Below are positions 62,604 to 64,000 of a stretch of DNA of 64,000 nucleotides, piece by piece. The stretch comes from Hippasteria phrygiana (Eukaryota > Echinodermata > Asteroidea > Valvatida > Goniasteridae). The notes under the pieces are model-generated. The model was not told where the DNA came from, ran no database searches, and was given only the letters and a program-made list of their open reading frames with translations. The stretch's first letter is position 1; every line of letters starts with the position of its first letter. The DNA is taken from positions 1-64,000 of the forward strand of contig JAZGUH010000695.1 of assembly GCA_037893225.1 (NCBI GenBank). Reading direction: 5' to 3'. The position numbers and the translations under genes were made by a program.

Positions 62604-64000
62604 TCATACCCCAGGGAATTTGACAGGCATGGAGCAATAAATAAAAGGTAATCTGCACACAGATGGTGGCCGGGAAGAAAATAAACATTGCGAGGTTTGA
62701 ATTTTCTCCACAAGTTTTAACTCTAAGAAGCCGCCGATAATTGCAACATGTAGCGCCAGATCTAAGCTATCCATACATGTCAAAATTACTGAATTTGGTT
62801 GATATTTCATGCAATTATGAATGAGTAAAGCAAGTCATACCCCAGGGAATTTGACAGGCATGGAGCAATAAATAAAAGGTAATCTGCACACAGATGGTGG
62901 CCGGGAAGAAAATAAACATTGCGAGGTTTGAATTTTCTCCACAAGTTTTAACTCTAAGAAGCCGCCGATAATTGCAACATGTAGCGCCAGATCTAAGCTA
63001 TCCATACATGTCAAAATTACTGAATTTGGTTGATATTTCATGCAATTATGAATGAGTAAAGCAAGTCCATACCCCAGGGAATTTGACATGCATGGAGCAA
63101 TAAATAGACGGTAACATGTACACAGATGTTGGCCGGAAAGAAAATAAACATTGCGAGGTTTGAATTTTCTCCACAAGTTTTAACTCTAAGAAGCCGCCGA
63201 TAATTGCAACATGTAGCGCCAGATCTAAGCTATCCATACATGTCAAAATTACTGAATTTGGTTGATATTTCATGCAATTATGAATGAGTAAAGCAAGTCC
63301 ATACCCCAGGGAATTTGACAGGCATGGAGCAATAAATAAAAGGTAATCTGCACACAGATGTTGGCCGGAAAGAAAATAAACATTGCGAGGTTTGAATTTT
63401 CTCCACAAGTGTTAACTCTAAGAAGCCGCCGATAATTGCAACATGTAGCGCCAGATCTAAGCTATCCATACATGTCAAAATTACTGAATTTGGTTGATAT
63501 TTCATGCAATTATGAATGAGTAAAGCAAGTCATACCCTAGGGAATTTGACAGGCATGGAGCAATAAATATAAGGTAATATGCACACAGATGTTGGCCGGA
63601 AAGAAAATAAACATTGCGAGGTTTGAATTTTCTCCACAAGTGTTAACTCTAAGAAGCCGCCGATAATTGCAACATGTAGCGCCAGATCTAAGCTATCCAT
63701 ACATGTCAAAATTACTAAATTTGGTTGATATTTCATGCAATTATGAATGAGTAAAGCAAGTCATACCCCAGGGAATTTGACAGGCATGGAGCAATAAATA
63801 AAAGGTAATCTGCACACAGATGGTGGCCGGGAAGAAAATAAACATTGCGAGGTTTGAATTTTCTCCACAAGTTTTAACTCTAAGAAGCCGCCGATAATTG
63901 CAACATGTAGCGCCAGATCTAAGCTATCCATACATGTCAAAATTACTGAATTTGGTTGATATTTCATGCAATTATGAATGAGTAAAGCAAGTCATACCCC
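62604..64000. repeat. Tail: H, H, B, C-mosaic, E, H and a partial monomer
   Basis: Units start at 62604, 62835, 63066, 63298, 63530 and 63761, and a further unit begins at 63992. The unit at 63298 has the 232-bp C start but GTTGGCCGGAAAG. The E at 63530 has a private ATTACTAAATTT. The array runs off the right edge, so its true end is outside the window. Confidence 0.85.

Larger units (their letters stand above)
1..64000. repeat. Satellite DNA array, 231-bp monomer, spans the whole window
   Basis: The sequence AAACATTGCG at base 1 returns at base 232 and then about every 231 bases to the end, always in the same orientation. Unit starts counted from 153 to 63992 give 276 complete monomers. Hand count of bases 1-231 gives A84 C38 G47 T62, or 36.8% GC, with an A-over-T bias on this strand. 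Copies differ by a few percent at most, mainly at shared diagnostic sites. I find no unrelated insertion longer than a base. Each monomer has an AGATCT site (76-81 in the first unit), lost by a point change near 3776. Arrays of this kind are typical of eukaryotic heterochromatin; the family and species are unknown to me. There is no gene anywhere in the window. Confidence 0.98.

Noticed and set aside
153..63967. Hundreds of minus-strand open frames of 68-122 codons as genes
   Set aside because: They are the same satellite frame read again and again. Frame ends depend only on the 230/231/232-bp C-tract, most subfamily variants are non-synonymous, several units have stops, and there is no sign of promoter, splice or domain structure.
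1..64000. CRISPR array or similar regularly spaced repeat
   Set aside because: The entire 231-bp period is repeated; there are no unique spacers.
1..64000. CENP-B box
   Set aside because: No TTCGNNNNANNCGGG on either strand. The CATTTCG variants have no CGGG at the needed spacing, and CCGGG in C, D and H has no TTCG eleven bases before it.
1..64000. 5S rDNA, tRNA cluster or other tandem RNA gene
   Set aside because: No convincing internal promoter pair, no T-run terminator after a plausible gene, and no cloverleaf or 5S-like sequence that I could recognise.
1..64000. Transposon or terminal-inverted-repeat element as the repeat unit
   Set aside because: Direct head-to-tail copies without target-site duplications, terminal inverted repeats or transposase; no interruption at unit edges.
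1..64000. Telomeric repeats or a large palindrome
   Set aside because: No short TTAGGG-like or TTTAGGG-like tandem, and no change in orientation anywhere in the window.
1..64000. Array as a pure assembly artefact of looped reads
   Set aside because: Independent private mutations, different HOR periods and chimeric monomers are not expected from simple looping, but local copy number could still be wrong and needs ultra-long reads.

Overview
The whole 64 kb is one uninterrupted, head-to-tail satellite DNA array. The basic monomer is 231 bp (230, 231 or 232 bp in individual copies), about 37% GC by hand count of the first monomer, and always in the same orientation. Counting unit starts from 153 to 63992 gives 276 complete monomers plus partial ones at each end. 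I see no protein-coding gene, RNA gene, transposon, CRISPR array or single-copy sequence. A megabase-style tandem array with multi-level higher-order repeats (HORs) points to eukaryotic heterochromatin (centromeric, pericentromeric or subtelomeric). I do not recognise the monomer and cannot name the species.

The monomers fall into recognisable subfamilies, defined by one length-variable C-tract and about a dozen diagnostic bases. A: 231 bp, CCCTAGGG, TAGAAGG. A': like A but GGAATGG. B: 232 bp, GACATGCATGG, TAGACGG. C: 232 bp, CCCCAGGG, TAAAAGG, GGTGGCCGGG. C': 232-bp mosaics of A and C. D: 231 bp, GGAGGCCGGG. E: 231 bp, TATAAGG. F: 230 bp, CATACCTAGG. G: 231 bp, CCCCAGGG with TAGAAGG. H: 231 bp, CCCCAGGG with TAAAAGG. 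These occur in fixed orders that repeat as blocks.

Layout: 1-1076 mixed lead-in; 1077-3388 two 1156-bp 5-mers; 4083-7322 two 1620-bp 7-mers; 7786-24914 a complex domain without F monomers, holding a 5555-bp block copied at +6944 bp and a 3704-bp 16-mer in direct tandem; 25378-38564 dispersed 1156-bp 5-mer cassettes (A-C'-H-F-C) alternating with D-B-E-C runs; 38797-46420 eight copies of a 924-bp 4-mer (F-C'-A-H), organised in turn as a 3004-bp super-repeat; 46421-58441 a mixed region with duplications at +1388, +3698 and +7168 bp; 58442-62603 two 2081-bp 9-mers; 62604-64000 a mixed tail.

The array preserves a readable history of unequal exchange. Chimeric monomers sit where duplications or deletions should have joined (20979, 29774, 51276), and private point mutations have spread with the HOR copies that carry them. 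Each monomer also holds a minus-strand open frame of about 68-75 codons (up to 122 where frames join). I treat this as incidental, because most subfamily differences change the amino acid and several monomers carry stops.
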